From the NCBI GenBank assembly GCA_937958695.1, contig CALGNK010000010.1:4266-68265 (forward strand): a stretch of 64,000 nucleotides of DNA, read 5' to 3'. The notes under the pieces were generated by a model. The model searched no databases, was not told where the DNA came from, and saw nothing but the letters and a program-made list of their open reading frames with translations. Shown in pieces: positions 9,884 through 17,528 of the stretch. This DNA is from an uncultured bacterium. GTDB lineage: Bacteria > DUMJ01. Position numbers and translations under genes: made by a program. How positions within the stretch are numbered: the first letter of the stretch is position 1; every line of letters starts with the position of its first letter.

Positions 9884-10750
9884 TTATACTCCTGTAACCT
9901 GTCTAAGTCTAGGATTGAATACTTCATCTAGTCCAACATTTATAAGATTTAAAGAGACAAATGTAAGTATGAGAAACGTTATAGGGGAGATAACGATTAA
10001 GTAATGCCCCTGTGCTAGCGTCCCTGAGTATATGGCCCAATTTATAAACTGTCCTAAGGAAGGAATATCTCCTGGTCCTAAGCCAACTAATCTTAATGCT
10101 GTCTCAGCCATAATCGTTCCGGTTACCGCATAAGAAAAACCAACAAATATATAGGGTAAAAAGTTAGGTAGTATCTCTTTGAACATAATTTCTAAATCGC
10201 TAAAACCGGTAACCCTAGCTAAGTCTATATAAGGTCTCTCCCTTAGACTTGCTATCTGCGCCTTTATCTGTCTAGATGACCCAGCCCAACTAAAGAAGGC
10301 TATTATTGCAGAAAGTAAAAGGAGGTCAACTTTTCTAACAAAAAGAACTATTATTGCAAGTATAGGCCAAGAAGGAATAATTAATATAGCATTGGCTATA
10401 GTAGTTATGAAAGCCTCTATTCTACCCCCCTTGTAGCCGGCTATCGATGCCAAAACTACTGCAATAAACGTGGCTAAAGCCCCTGCGGTAAAACCAATAA
10501 GAAGAGAATATTTAAGTCCTGTTAAAAGTAAAGATAGCACATCTCTACCATAAGCCTCTGTTCCAAATGGATGCTCTCGACTTGGTGGAAGAAAAGTATC
10601 GAATAGCCCTATCTCAGTAGAAGACCTTCCATTAAGTCTATAGTAGTTAATAGTGGGTTCTAAAACTGCTAGTACTATTAAAGATAGTAATATAACTACA
10701 CCTACGGTAAGTTTTGGAGAATATTTGAAAATCAATAAGATTCTCTTCAT
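9884..10750 (-). CDS. ABC transporter permease (OppC/DppC type)
   Basis: A 288-residue inner-membrane permease. It has an N-terminal membrane segment at about residues 14-33, then the HPFGTEAYGRDVLS motif typical of OppC proteins, then five further hydrophobic segments. The EAA-type loop includes ARVTGFSDLEIMFKEILPN. A GGAGAGG site precedes the ATG. It works with the adjacent OppB-type permease. Confidence 0.94.
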   Translation of the reverse strand: MKRILLIFKYSPKLTVGVVILLSLIVLAVLEPTINYYRLNGRSSTEIGLFDTFLPPSREHPFGTEAYGRDVLSLLLTGLKYSLLIGFTAGALATFIAVVLASIAGYKGGRIEAFITTIANAILIIPSWPILAIIVLFVRKVDLLLLSAIIAFFSWAGSSRQIKAQIASLRERPYIDLARVTGFSDLEIMFKEILPNFLPYIFVGFSYAVTGTIMAETALRLVGLGPGDIPSLGQFINWAIYSGTLAQGHYLIVISPITFLILTFVSLNLINVGLDEVFNPRLRQVTGV

Positions 10751-10751
10751 C

Positions 10752-11762
10752 TTATCCTCTCCTTATTCTTGGATCAATTAATGGGTATAAGAATTCTATA
10801 ATGAGATTTGCGGTAAGAACACAAAACATAGTAGTTATCGTAATACCCATCAAGACATTATAATCCATCTCTCTTATTGCCATCATAAAGAGTCTTCCAA
10901 TACCAGGATAGTTAAATATCCATTCTATTAGGAAGAATCCGTTTACAATAAAGCCTAAACTTAGAGCAAGGCCAGTAGTTTGAGGTAATAATGTATTCCT
11001 TAATATGTATCTATTTACTAGACGAAAACTTTTTAGTCCTTTAGCCTCTGCTAATTTTATATAGTCTTCTCCTAAGACGCTTATCACTAATGCCCTTTGA
11101 GAGATCATTGTGCCAAAGACATAGACAAAAACTAGAGAAAGAGAGGGTAAGAATGCATGTTTAATAAGACTAATTATAAAGCGCAAACTAAAACTACGCT
11201 GTAACATAGCGGAGTAAGCTCCACCCATAGGGAATAGATTCAACCAGAAGGTAAAGACCATAACTAAAATTATAGCCAATAGATAAGTTGGTATCTGAGA
11301 TATCACCAAACCAGTAGTAAAAATTGTAGAACTTATTTTTGATTCTCTGGTCCACCCTATTATAGTTCCTAATATCACCCCCAGAACCCAAGCTATAATT
11401 ACAGATGTCCCTAAAAGTCCTACTGACCAAGGTAATGACTCCAATATAAGTTCTATAGCAGGCTTGGGGAATGCTACAAATGAAGGACCAAAATCTTGGT
11501 AAAAGAGAAGTCTCTTTATATAGGAGATATATCTCTCAAATAAGCCCTTATCAAGTCCAAAGACTTCTTTATATTTTTGTATTACTATTTCAGATGCAGG
11601 GGTTGATAGACCGTACCTTTGCTCTAACATTTGGATATATCTAGTAACTGGATCTCCTGGCACAAGATTAATAAAGAAGAAGAATGCGCTTAGAGAGATG
11701 ACGAAAATTAATGCGTAGAGAAGAATTCTATTTATAAAATAACTAAAAATCGACTTTTTCAT
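10752..11762 (-). CDS. ABC transporter permease (OppB/DppB type)
   Basis: A 336-residue permease with an N-terminal membrane helix (about 9-31), the OppB-like FINLVPGDPV motif, and further helices. The EAA loop is LAEAKGLKSFRLVNRYILRN. The C-terminal part (EWIFNYPGIGRLFMMAIREMDYNVLMG) is characteristic of the family. It is separated from the upstream SBP2 gene by an 82-bp gap with a strong hairpin, which may lower permease expression relative to the binding protein. Confidence 0.94.
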   Translation of the reverse strand: MKKSIFSYFINRILLYALIFVISLSAFFFFINLVPGDPVTRYIQMLEQRYGLSTPASEIVIQKYKEVFGLDKGLFERYISYIKRLLFYQDFGPSFVAFPKPAIELILESLPWSVGLLGTSVIIAWVLGVILGTIIGWTRESKISSTIFTTGLVISQIPTYLLAIILVMVFTFWLNLFPMGGAYSAMLQRSFSLRFIISLIKHAFLPSLSLVFVYVFGTMISQRALVISVLGEDYIKLAEAKGLKSFRLVNRYILRNTLLPQTTGLALSLGFIVNGFFLIEWIFNYPGIGRLFMMAIREMDYNVLMGITITTMFCVLTANLIIEFLYPLIDPRIRRG

Positions 11763-11796
11763 CTCTTATCCTTCTCCTAACCTGATAGATTTTAAT

Positions 11797-11837
11797 AGAG
11801 CCACCCAGCTTAACCTATAGCTAAACTGGGTGGCTCT
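11797..11837 (-). terminator. Intercistronic hairpin between SBP2 and the permease genes
   Basis: A perfect 12-bp stem AGAGCCACCCAG/CTGGGTGGCTCT closes a 17-nt loop just after the SBP2 stop. On the minus strand the following bases are ATTAAAATC, a poor U-run. It may therefore act as a partial terminator or an mRNA 3'-end stabiliser, giving more binding protein than permease, as known for malE-malF. Confidence 0.65.
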
Positions 11838-11844
11838 TAATAGA

Positions 11845-13566
11845 CTAACTAGCTGGTTTTAGTTTAAAGAGGATAAAGATAAAGCTGGGCCACCATTGAT
11901 AGGGAACATGATACATGTTACCCTCGGTAGGCCAACCTTTCCAATATTTATCAGAAAAGACTTGGACAAACATCTTTTCTACAAGAGGAACAGAAGGTAG
12001 CTCTCTAAACCACAGATCCAATCCTCTTCTAGCATATAGAGAATATTTTGAACTATCTGGATCCATAGTAGCAAGAGTCTCTGTAATCTTATCTAATTCT
12101 TTAGATTTTAACCTGGACTTCATTCTATCCCCAGTGGTCTGATACTCTCCAAGTGGCTTTGCATGTCTACTATGATACGTATCTAGGAAAGGATATATGT
12201 CATTTGGAAAAGATACTGCTACATCTAGGACGTCAAAGGCAATATCATAATTTCCTGTATTGACCAGCTCTCCAAACATTCCGGGATCGACTACCTTTAT
12301 TATGCCTTCTATTCCTATCTTTGCCAATTCATCAGAAAGATGTTTTGCATGGACATAACCTAAGTCTGGAGCAGGTCTTGTGAGTAGAACTAAGCTTAGA
12401 GGTTCACCTTTAGGGGTCCTTCTCTTGCCATCAGGCCCTTTCTTGAATCCTAGTCTATCTAAGATTGCTTCAGCCCTCTTTGGATCATACTTCAGCATTT
12501 CTCCATACTTAGTTTTAATCTCAGGAAATTCCCACTTATCAAGTGCTTTCCAGTCTGGCCAGGGCCACATTGTAGGATAGGACTTCTCAGCCATGGGATA
12601 CGTCTTTGCAAGGAGTTCTCTATTAGCAAGATATTGTATTGCCCATCTGAAGTCTCTCAAACTTGTTGGATATTTAGCGCAGTTGTAAGTGAATCCTTGA
12701 GATACTGCATCCATATAAGGAGCAAGGACCACATTTTCAGTTCTCTTCTGGGCTGCCTTAATCATCTCCCAAGTAAAGATATGGGGTAAAGGTGCATCTA
12801 CTCCTCCTCTTATAAAGTCTGCAAGATCAATATCGGGAGGCGGAGCCATTCTACAGATTACATACTTTGGACCTGGAGAAACTCCAAATACTTTCTTTGC
12901 CCAATAATTCTCATCTCTTTCCCAGATAAACAGGTTTAGGTCTTTGTTATAGCTGTGGAACTTATACGGACCTGTTTCAACCGGAGGCCAGTTAGCATAA
13001 TCTCTTGGATCTTTTCCTTCCCACTTATGTTTTGCTACTACTGTAATCCCTCCCCACATCCTCAACTTATGGTGGAATCTGTATTCAGGATTCTTAAACT
13101 TTATACTGACAGTATAGTCGTCAACTGCAGTTACAGATTTTACATTGGCTACATGCACTGTTCCAAGTAAGTCTGGATTCTTCATAAGGGTTTCTATAGT
13201 AAACACAATATCATGTGCAGTATAAGGAGTTCCATCATTCCATGTTACCCCTTTTCTTACAAACCATCTCAGCTCAAGGCGATCTCTTGAATACTTCCAA
13301 CCGGTTATTCTCCAGTAGATATTCTCTCCTGTAGCATAATTTATATACCAGTCCCACTCATTTGCAACCTGATGCCAGCCAGAACCCCATTGAGTTCCTC
13401 TGGGAACAAAAACATTAGCTTTATCAAACACTGTATACTTGGTATCTGTCTCATAGACATAAGCCTGATTTCTAGGTACAGGATACTCTTGAGCCATTAT
13501 TGGCAGAGATATAGTAAGTAATGAAAGAATCAAGCTAAAGATTAAAAATATTCTCAAAATTTTCAT
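11845..13566 (-). CDS. ABC transporter substrate-binding protein, family 5 (SBP2)
   Basis: A 573-residue SBP_bac_5 protein with a signal peptide at residues 1-25 (cleavage near IMA-QE). The conserved regions RKGVTWNDGTPYTAHDIVF and FRWAIQYLANRE are recognisable. It is the first gene of the leftward operon, directly ahead of the permeases, so it is the likeliest native partner. It is only distantly similar to SBP1 and SBP3. CGGAGGTG lies about 12 nt upstream of the ATG. The ligand is not known. Confidence 0.92.
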   Translation of the reverse strand: MKILRIFLIFSLILSLLTISLPIMAQEYPVPRNQAYVYETDTKYTVFDKANVFVPRGTQWGSGWHQVANEWDWYINYATGENIYWRITGWKYSRDRLELRWFVRKGVTWNDGTPYTAHDIVFTIETLMKNPDLLGTVHVANVKSVTAVDDYTVSIKFKNPEYRFHHKLRMWGGITVVAKHKWEGKDPRDYANWPPVETGPYKFHSYNKDLNLFIWERDENYWAKKVFGVSPGPKYVICRMAPPPDIDLADFIRGGVDAPLPHIFTWEMIKAAQKRTENVVLAPYMDAVSQGFTYNCAKYPTSLRDFRWAIQYLANRELLAKTYPMAEKSYPTMWPWPDWKALDKWEFPEIKTKYGEMLKYDPKRAEAILDRLGFKKGPDGKRRTPKGEPLSLVLLTRPAPDLGYVHAKHLSDELAKIGIEGIIKVVDPGMFGELVNTGNYDIAFDVLDVAVSFPNDIYPFLDTYHSRHAKPLGEYQTTGDRMKSRLKSKELDKITETLATMDPDSSKYSLYARRGLDLWFRELPSVPLVEKMFVQVFSDKYWKGWPTEGNMYHVPYQWWPSFIFILFKLKPAS

Positions 13567-13664
13567 ATACTTTTACACCTCCGTTACTAAGTTTTTGACA
13601 TAAATCATTAAATATAAATACCTTTACAGGTTAACTGGACTAGTCTATTTCTTTTATTTTATAA

Positions 13665-13679
13665 TTATTCTTCTCTCAT
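13665..13679 (-). CDS. Possible 4-codon leader ORF (MREE)
   Basis: In the leader between the SBP2 promoter and the SBP2 start, a perfect ribosome site AAAGGTGGTG (13684-13693) precedes ATG AGA GAA GAA TAA. Such a minimal ORF could be a decoy or regulatory site rather than a gene. It could also arise by chance in this AT-rich DNA. Confidence 0.25.
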   Translation of the reverse strand: MREE

Positions 13680-13720
13680 ATATCACCACCTTTCTATAAT
13701 GGTCTTACCATCTTACCAAG

Positions 13721-13749
13721 ATTATACCATAATATAGCAATAAGAGCAA
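13721..13749 (-). promoter_or_regulatory. Sigma-70-type promoter for the SBP2 transport operon
   Basis: On the minus strand, TTGCTC (13749-13744), a 17-bp spacer and a perfect TATAAT (13726-13721) form a good vegetative promoter. It lies 155 bp upstream of the SBP2 start, leaving a leader of about 145 nt. That leader holds the 4-codon ORF and small palindromes (ACTAGT, GTTAAC). No gene was found elsewhere in the 13567-13761 gap. Confidence 0.65.
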
Positions 13750-13761
13750 CACCTGAGGATT

Positions 13762-14034
13762 TCACTTTTTTCTTCTTTTTATTCTCTCCCAAATGGGTTT
13801 CCAGTCTTCCTCTTCGACTAGCCCAATATCCTGAAGTATATGAAGAGTGGCTTCTAGTTTTCCTCTTTCTCCGAGAAAGGATTCAGCTGCTCTTATAAGA
13901 TCCATATTATGACCTGTGAAACCATGACCTAAGCCTTTTACTTGAGAACTGGCATCTATAAGACTATGCAAGGCTGGTGTAGACCAGCCTAAAAGAGACT
14001 TTGATGCCCTTATATGGTCTATATTTTTAGGCAT
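13762..14034 (-). CDS. Hypothetical 90-residue protein with an internal duplication
   Basis: A small basic-tailed protein that I do not recognise. It has no signal peptide or membrane segment. Two halves look alike: IDHIRASKSLLG (residues about 5-16) and MDLIRAAESFLG (about 44-55), each followed by a helical stretch. This suggests a tandem duplication of a short alpha-helical unit. It begins 5 bp after the stop of the 102-residue gene and has no ribosome site of its own, so translation may be coupled to that gene. It sits between the transport operon and the kinase operon. Confidence 0.65.
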   Translation of the reverse strand: MPKNIDHIRASKSLLGWSTPALHSLIDASSQVKGLGHGFTGHNMDLIRAAESFLGERGKLEATLHILQDIGLVEEEDWKPIWERIKRRKK

Positions 14035-14039
14035 TTATA

Positions 14040-14348
14040 TTATTTCTTCTCTTCACCTTTAGCAAAAAGTTTTATAACATCATCTAACATAAGACCAGGA
14101 ACTTGATTTGCCTTTTCTAAAACATCCGCCACTGTTCCAATCCATCTTTGCCAAAGCGCTTGCATCTGGGCATCACTTATAGGTGGAGTAACCGCTCCCT
14201 TTCCTTTTGTTCCTGTCTCTTCCTCTCCAGTTCCTGCGACAAATAGATTTGAAGGTTTAGTGTCTCTTATATACCTAACAACTGCATCTAAGGTCTGCAT
14301 AGCAGCAATTCTTCTTTCTTCCATCTCCCTTATCGTCTCTCTGTCCAT
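14040..14348 (-). CDS. Hypothetical 102-residue protein
   Basis: A small, mostly charged protein with no recognised family. The N-terminal helix (MDRETIREMEERRIAAMQTLDAVV) is followed by a Gly/Thr-rich linker at about residues 42-55 (GTGEEETGTKGKG) and a C-terminal helical part. There is no signal peptide. GGAGAG precedes the ATG at 14348. It is transcribed with the 90-residue gene and divergently from the sugar kinase, so a link to sugar metabolism is possible but unproven. Confidence 0.65.
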   Translation of the reverse strand: MDRETIREMEERRIAAMQTLDAVVRYIRDTKPSNLFVAGTGEEETGTKGKGAVTPPISDAQMQALWQRWIGTVADVLEKANQVPGLMLDDVIKLFAKGEEKK

Positions 14349-14408
14349 CTAACTCTCTCCTTTCATAATGAGTTTTTTATATTATAGCATAACTTATAGT
14401 CATTCTGC

Positions 14409-14460
14409 TTGACAGTACAGATAAAAATGATTTATAATTTAAACAGTTCTTACTAACTGT
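14409..14460 (+). promoter_or_regulatory. Promoter and candidate operator of the kinase-SBP3-lyase operon
   Basis: A consensus -35 TTGACA (14409-14414), an 18-bp spacer and a consensus -10 TATAAT (14433-14438) lie 53 bp upstream of the kinase start. Just downstream, an inverted repeat ACAGTT-N6-AACTGT (14443-14460) covers the likely start point, where a repressor would block initiation. Confidence 0.75.
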
Positions 14461-14490
14461 GTTTTGCTAAATAAAACTATAGGAGGTAGT

Positions 14491-15438
14491 ATGCCTGAGG
14501 TCTTAGGATTAGGAGAAATAATGGTAGTAATGGATCCATTAAGAAATGGTCCTTTAAGTAGTGTAGAGTTATTTAGAAAGACTATGGGTGGAGCAGAGGG
14601 AAATGTCTGTGTAGGTGTTTCAAGATTAGGTCATTCTGCTGGTTGGATAGGGAGATTAGGTAATGATGAATTTGGAAGGTTTGTACTTTCTTCCTTAAGA
14701 GCAGAAAATATTGACGTCTCTTGTGTGAAGATTGTAGAAGGATTTACTGGGGTTTACTTTAAAGAGAGAAGAGGCTTAGGAGATACTAAGGCATTCTACT
14801 ATAGAAAAGGCTCTGCTGGAAGTACCCTATCGCCCGAGGATATATCAGAAGAGTATCTGGCAAGTGCTAAATTTTTCCATACTACAGGTATTACTCTTGC
14901 GTTAAGCGAAACTGCTCGAAATACTGTAGTATATGGCATAGAGTTAGCTAAGAACCTAAATGTTCAAGTGTCTTTTGATGTTAATCTTAGGCTTAAACTC
15001 TGGTCTAAAGAAGAGGCTAAAGAAGAGATAAATAGGATTATTCCGAAAACAGATATATTCTTTCTTACCCTAGATGAAGGTAAGATTCTTTGGAATTTAG
15101 ATTCTCCAGAAAAGATTATAGATTATACTCTTTCGCATGGTCCTCATACTGTATGTGTAAAACTTGGCAGGGAAGGTTCAGTGATTGGAAATATTAAAGA
15201 ATTATACTCCGTTCCTGCATTTAACAATTTCTCTTCGGTAGATACTGTAGGAGCAGGGGATGGCTTTGTTGCTGGGTTCTTGGTAGGGCAATTAAAGGGA
15301 TGGTCTTTAAAAGATTCTGCCTTACTTGGCAATATAGTTGGTGCCTATGCCACAACTACTACTGGTGATAACGATGGATATCCAACATGGAACGAAATAG
15401 AGGAGTTTTTAGGAAAGAGGGAGGTAGTAAGGAGGTGA
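14491..15438 (+). CDS. kdgK: PfkB-family sugar kinase, probably 2-keto-3-deoxygluconate kinase
   Basis: A 315-residue ribokinase-like kinase. The ATG at 14491 is chosen over a TTG at 14464 because AGGAGG lies directly upstream of the ATG. The N-terminus (VLGLGEIMVVMDP) and the substrate loop GGAEGNVCVGVSRLG fit KDG kinases. The catalytic base is D257 in DTVGAGDGF, next to the anion hole. It should phosphorylate a sugar acid such as 2-keto-3-deoxygluconate in the cytoplasm. The neighbouring lyase-like and isomerase-like genes support a uronate pathway. Other PfkB substrates such as fructose are possible. Confidence 0.8.
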   Translation: MPEVLGLGEIMVVMDPLRNGPLSSVELFRKTMGGAEGNVCVGVSRLGHSAGWIGRLGNDEFGRFVLSSLRAENIDVSCVKIVEGFTGVYFKERRGLGDTKAFYYRKGSAGSTLSPEDISEEYLASAKFFHTTGITLALSETARNTVVYGIELAKNLNVQVSFDVNLRLKLWSKEEAKEEINRIIPKTDIFFLTLDEGKILWNLDSPEKIIDYTLSHGPHTVCVKLGREGSVIGNIKELYSVPAFNNFSSVDTVGAGDGFVAGFLVGQLKGWSLKDSALLGNIVGAYATTTTGDNDGYPTWNEIEEFLGKREVVRR

Positions 15439-15441
15439 GAA

Positions 15442-15501
15442 ATGAGGAGTATTAGTGAAGGTGTACGGGGCTATAAAGGGTTAAAAAATATTAAAATCTA
15501 G
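15442..15501 (+). CDS. Possible 19-residue ORF
   Basis: Between the kinase and SBP3 a near-perfect ribosome site AAGGAGGTGA (15429-15438, overlapping the kinase stop) precedes an ATG at 15442. The frame has 19 codons and reads MRSISEGVRGYKGLKNIKI. It is basic and resembles nothing I know. The stop codon overlaps the SBP3 ribosome site, which would allow translational coupling. It may be a real small protein, a leader peptide, or a relic. Confidence 0.4.
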   Translation: MRSISEGVRGYKGLKNIKI

Positions 15502-15512
15502 GGGGTGTTTTT

Positions 15513-17465
15513 ATGAAAATTTTTAGAAGTTTTATAGTAACTATCTTATGCCTAGGTCTACTAACTAGTCTATTCTCAATGAGTCTAGCTGCAGAAAGGG
15601 TTGTAAAGGGAGAACAGTATAATTTATCAGATTATGAGAAACTTACTGGCAAGAAGATTACCAAGTTTAGTGAAGCTCCAATGCTAGTTGATTTAGTAAA
15701 ACAGGGTAAGCTTCCTCCTATAGAAAAGAGACTTCCTGAAGAACCAGTAGTGATAGAGCCATGGGAAGAGATTGGTCAATATGGAGGAACTTGGAGAAGA
15801 GCATGGCTAGGTCTTGCAGATGGTGCAGGTCCATTTAAGATTGCTTATGAACATCTTGTTCGTTGGAATGCAGATGGATCAGATGTGGTACCCAATATAG
15901 TAAAGAAATTTGAGGTCTCGAAAGATGGAAGAACATTTACGTTCTATCTAAGAGAAGGCTTAAAGTGGTCTGATGGAACACCGTTTACAACAGAAGATAT
16001 AAGATTCTGGTTTGAAGATATTATACTTAATAAGGATCTTACACCTACATTCCCTAGTTGGTTGACTATTGAGGGTAAACCTTGCTCATTTAGAGTAAGG
16101 GATAAGTATACCTTTACTGTTAGCTTTAGTAAGCCCAATGCTGTGTTCCCAATGCAATTGGCATACTTTGGTGGTTTTGTTGCACCATCTCACTATCTAA
16201 AGCAATTCCATCCTAAATATACTGATCCAAAGAAGTTAGAAGAGATGGCAAAAGAGGCTAAATTCCAATTCTGGTATCAACTATTTGGCTTCAAGAATCA
16301 TTGGCTCCAGAACCCAGAATTACCATCTCTTTGGGCTTGGAAATTGGCAAGTTCTCCTACTGCTACCTTAATGGTCCTTGAGAGGAATCCTTACTATTGG
16401 AAGATAGATCCCGCTGGTAATCAGTTACCTTATATAGATAGGATTACCCATGAGCTTGTTCAGGATGCAGAGATTATTAATATGAAAGCTGTAGCTGGCG
16501 AAATAGATATGCAGATGAGGCATATAAGACTTCAAAACTATACATTACTTATGGAGAATAGAGAGAAAGGTAATTATAGGGTTATAAGATGGACAACTGC
16601 GAGTGGGGCAGACTTTATGCTTATGCCAAATCAAAATGTAAAGGATCCTGTATTGAAGAAACTATTCCAAGATAGAAGATTTAGATTTGCCCTTTCTCTT
16701 GCTATCAATCGTCAAGAAATTAATCAGCTAGTATTTATGGGCTTGGGTAAACCTCGTCAGGCATCTCTTATAAGCGCTTCTCCTTATTATGACCCGCTTT
16801 GGGAGAAGGCTTATGCTGAATATAATCCGAAGAGATCTAATCAATTATTAGATGAAATAGGCCTTACTAAGAGAGATAAGGATGGTTATAGACTTAGACC
16901 TGATGGTAAAACACTCGCTTTAACTATCGAGTTTGCTATCAGTCCAGTAGCGTCAGATGCCTCTGAGTTAGTAAAGAAATACTGGGAGGCTATAGGTATA
17001 AAGGTAGATATAAAACAGCATGAAAGAGCTTTAATGTATACAAAGACACTCGCTGGAGAATTTGAGGTTACTACTTGGGGAATGGATAGGGCTTTCCAAC
17101 CTTTAGCTGACCCTCTATATCTAGTACCCTACAGGCAAGAGATTGGAACATGGCATCCACTATATGCGCTCTGGTATATGACTGGTGGAAAATCTGGTGA
17201 AGAGCCTCCAGGTATTATAAGACAGTTACAGAAGGTATGGGATGTAATTAAGGTAACTCCAAGTGCTGAGGAAAGAAAGAGATTAGTATCTCAGATAACG
17301 AAGATTCATAGAGAGAATATCTGGATGATAGGTACTGTAGGTGAAAGTCCTGCCTTAGTTGTTGTAAAGAATAACTTTAGAAATGTTCCAGAGAAACTTG
17401 TAAGTGATGATATTCTAAGAAGTCCGGGTAATGCTTACCCACAGGTATTCTTCTTTAAGAAGTAG
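15513..17465 (+). CDS. ABC transporter substrate-binding protein, family 5 (SBP3)
   Basis: A 650-residue SBP_bac_5 protein with a signal peptide at residues 1-27 (cleavage near SLA-AE). It is a close paralogue of SBP1; both carry EIGQYGGTWRRA (here residues 86-97) and FHPKYTDPKKLEEM. A GGGGGTG ribosome site precedes the ATG. No permease is in its operon, so it presumably shares the permeases at 9884-11762. A strong terminator-like hairpin follows, so it may be made in excess over the downstream enzymes. Confidence 0.92.
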   Translation: MKIFRSFIVTILCLGLLTSLFSMSLAAERVVKGEQYNLSDYEKLTGKKITKFSEAPMLVDLVKQGKLPPIEKRLPEEPVVIEPWEEIGQYGGTWRRAWLGLADGAGPFKIAYEHLVRWNADGSDVVPNIVKKFEVSKDGRTFTFYLREGLKWSDGTPFTTEDIRFWFEDIILNKDLTPTFPSWLTIEGKPCSFRVRDKYTFTVSFSKPNAVFPMQLAYFGGFVAPSHYLKQFHPKYTDPKKLEEMAKEAKFQFWYQLFGFKNHWLQNPELPSLWAWKLASSPTATLMVLERNPYYWKIDPAGNQLPYIDRITHELVQDAEIINMKAVAGEIDMQMRHIRLQNYTLLMENREKGNYRVIRWTTASGADFMLMPNQNVKDPVLKKLFQDRRFRFALSLAINRQEINQLVFMGLGKPRQASLISASPYYDPLWEKAYAEYNPKRSNQLLDEIGLTKRDKDGYRLRPDGKTLALTIEFAISPVASDASELVKKYWEAIGIKVDIKQHERALMYTKTLAGEFEVTTWGMDRAFQPLADPLYLVPYRQEIGTWHPLYALWYMTGGKSGEEPPGIIRQLQKVWDVIKVTPSAEERKRLVSQITKIHRENIWMIGTVGESPALVVVKNNFRNVPEKLVSDDILRSPGNAYPQVFFFKK

Positions 17466-17482
17466 AAAAGTATATTAAATAC

Positions 17483-17513
17483 AGGGGAGGCGTTATAATC
17501 TCCCCTATTTTTT
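17483..17513 (+). terminator. Rho-independent terminator or attenuator after SBP3
   Basis: Stem AGGGGAG/CTCCCCT (7 bp, 10-nt loop) followed by ATTTTTT. It lies only 16 bp upstream of the next start, so it would allow partial read-through and lower expression of the lyase and isomerase relative to SBP3. Confidence 0.85.
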
Positions 17514-17528
17514 AGAAGGAGGAAATTT

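Noticed and set aside
11194-11430. Minus-strand frame inside the OppB-type permease
   Set aside because: It lies in another frame of a clear permease gene and has no ribosome site or recognisable protein features.
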